The position numbers were made by a program, and so were the translations under genes. Positions 63,924 to 64,000 of a stretch of DNA of 64,000 nt are shown here, piece after piece; position 1 is the stretch's first letter, and each line of letters begins with the position of its first letter. The notes beneath the pieces are model-generated. The model ran no database searches and had not been told where the DNA came from. It was given only the letters and a program-made list of their open reading frames with translations. The DNA comes from an uncultured Bacilli bacterium. GTDB lineage: Bacteria; Bacillota_I; Bacilli_A; RF39; UBA660. The stretch spans positions 11,595-75,594 of the forward strand of contig CAKPMH010000002.1 in NCBI GenBank assembly GCA_934167935.1, given 5' to 3'.

Positions 63924-64000
63924 TGAACTGCACCCCTTAGAGTAGACACAATTAAAAAAGCAGTTTAAAGAAAGTGATATAATACACTTCCGAAAGGAGG
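63924..64000 (+). mobile_element. left end of an IS3-family insertion sequence (cut by window edge)
   Basis: The segment begins TGAACTGCACCCC and continues with TTAGAGTAGACAC, matching the form of terminal repeats in IS3-family (IS150 group) elements. A TATAAT box (63978-63983) and GAAAGGAGG (63992-64000) follow, as expected ahead of the first transposase frame. The coding part lies outside the window, so the assignment rests on the end sequence. Confidence 0.6.

Overview
The window is very AT-rich, densely coded DNA from a sporulating low-GC Bacillota. The evidence is a spoIID / spoIIQ-like / spoIIID / mbl cluster, a CotJA-CotJB fusion with CotJC, a CIRCE heat-shock operator, a glmS ribozyme and AddAB-type recombination genes. 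TGA is used as a stop, so the genetic code is the standard one. An uncultured gut-type Bacilli or Erysipelotrichia-like lineage would fit, but that placement is inference.

Layout. 1-503: minus-strand tRNA cluster (Leu, Ser, fMet, Asp, Phe) with its promoter. 549-12277: housekeeping genes on the minus strand, namely an FAD dehydrogenase, a membrane thioredoxin, a glucosaminidase, an unusual RNB-domain ribonuclease, phosphoketolase, a decayed murF, an hsp20-htpG operon under a CIRCE operator, and a DUF368 undecaprenyl-phosphate carrier. 12360-16246: the most unusual region (next paragraph). 16318-31478: a CDF transporter, AddAB, GlmS with its ribozyme, a small alarmone synthetase, a MraZ-like protein, a UvrD-type helicase, a YfiH/YlmD protein and a D,D-carboxypeptidase. 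31540-44086: an exopolysaccharide locus with LCP ligase, fused CpsC-CpsD, CpsB phosphatase, flippase, polymerase, glycosyltransferases, pyruvyl transferase and initiating sugar transferase. 44087-53045: an accessory island with a nuclease-like gene, a protein kinase paired with an unknown partner, a structured oriT-like patch and a large serine recombinase, ending near tRNA-His. 53353-63873: spore coat genes, BipA, a secreted nuclease, a WecA/TagO-type transferase, Mbl, SpoIIID, SpoIIQ-like, SpoIID, a DUF1146 protein and RpiB. The last 77 bases look like the left end of an IS3-family insertion sequence.

Main discovery candidate: an apparent diversity-generating retroelement (DGR) cassette attached to a type IV prepilin-like surface protein. 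A non-coding 87-bp template-like repeat (14353-14439) is rich in AAC/AAT codons. It matches two 90-bp variable repeats (14593-14682 and 15220-15309) inside the prepilin gene at 14522-16246. By my hand alignment 11 of 14 substitutions in the first copy and 11 of 18 in the second fall on template adenines, which is the hallmark of adenine-specific mutagenic retrohoming. The template sits in a unit with its own -10 box, a 9-bp hairpin and a strong terminator. No reverse transcriptase is encoded in the window, so it would have to act from elsewhere or be lost. A paralogous prepilin (12408-13454) shares a 299-bp identical 5' segment but has ATA where the start codon should be.

The exopolysaccharide genes form a coherent Wzx/Wzy-type pathway, with WecA/TagO-type and WbaP-type initiating enzymes and an LCP ligase for attachment. 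The spore genes keep the synteny known from Bacillus (spoIIID next to mbl, spoIID and a DUF1146 gene nearby).
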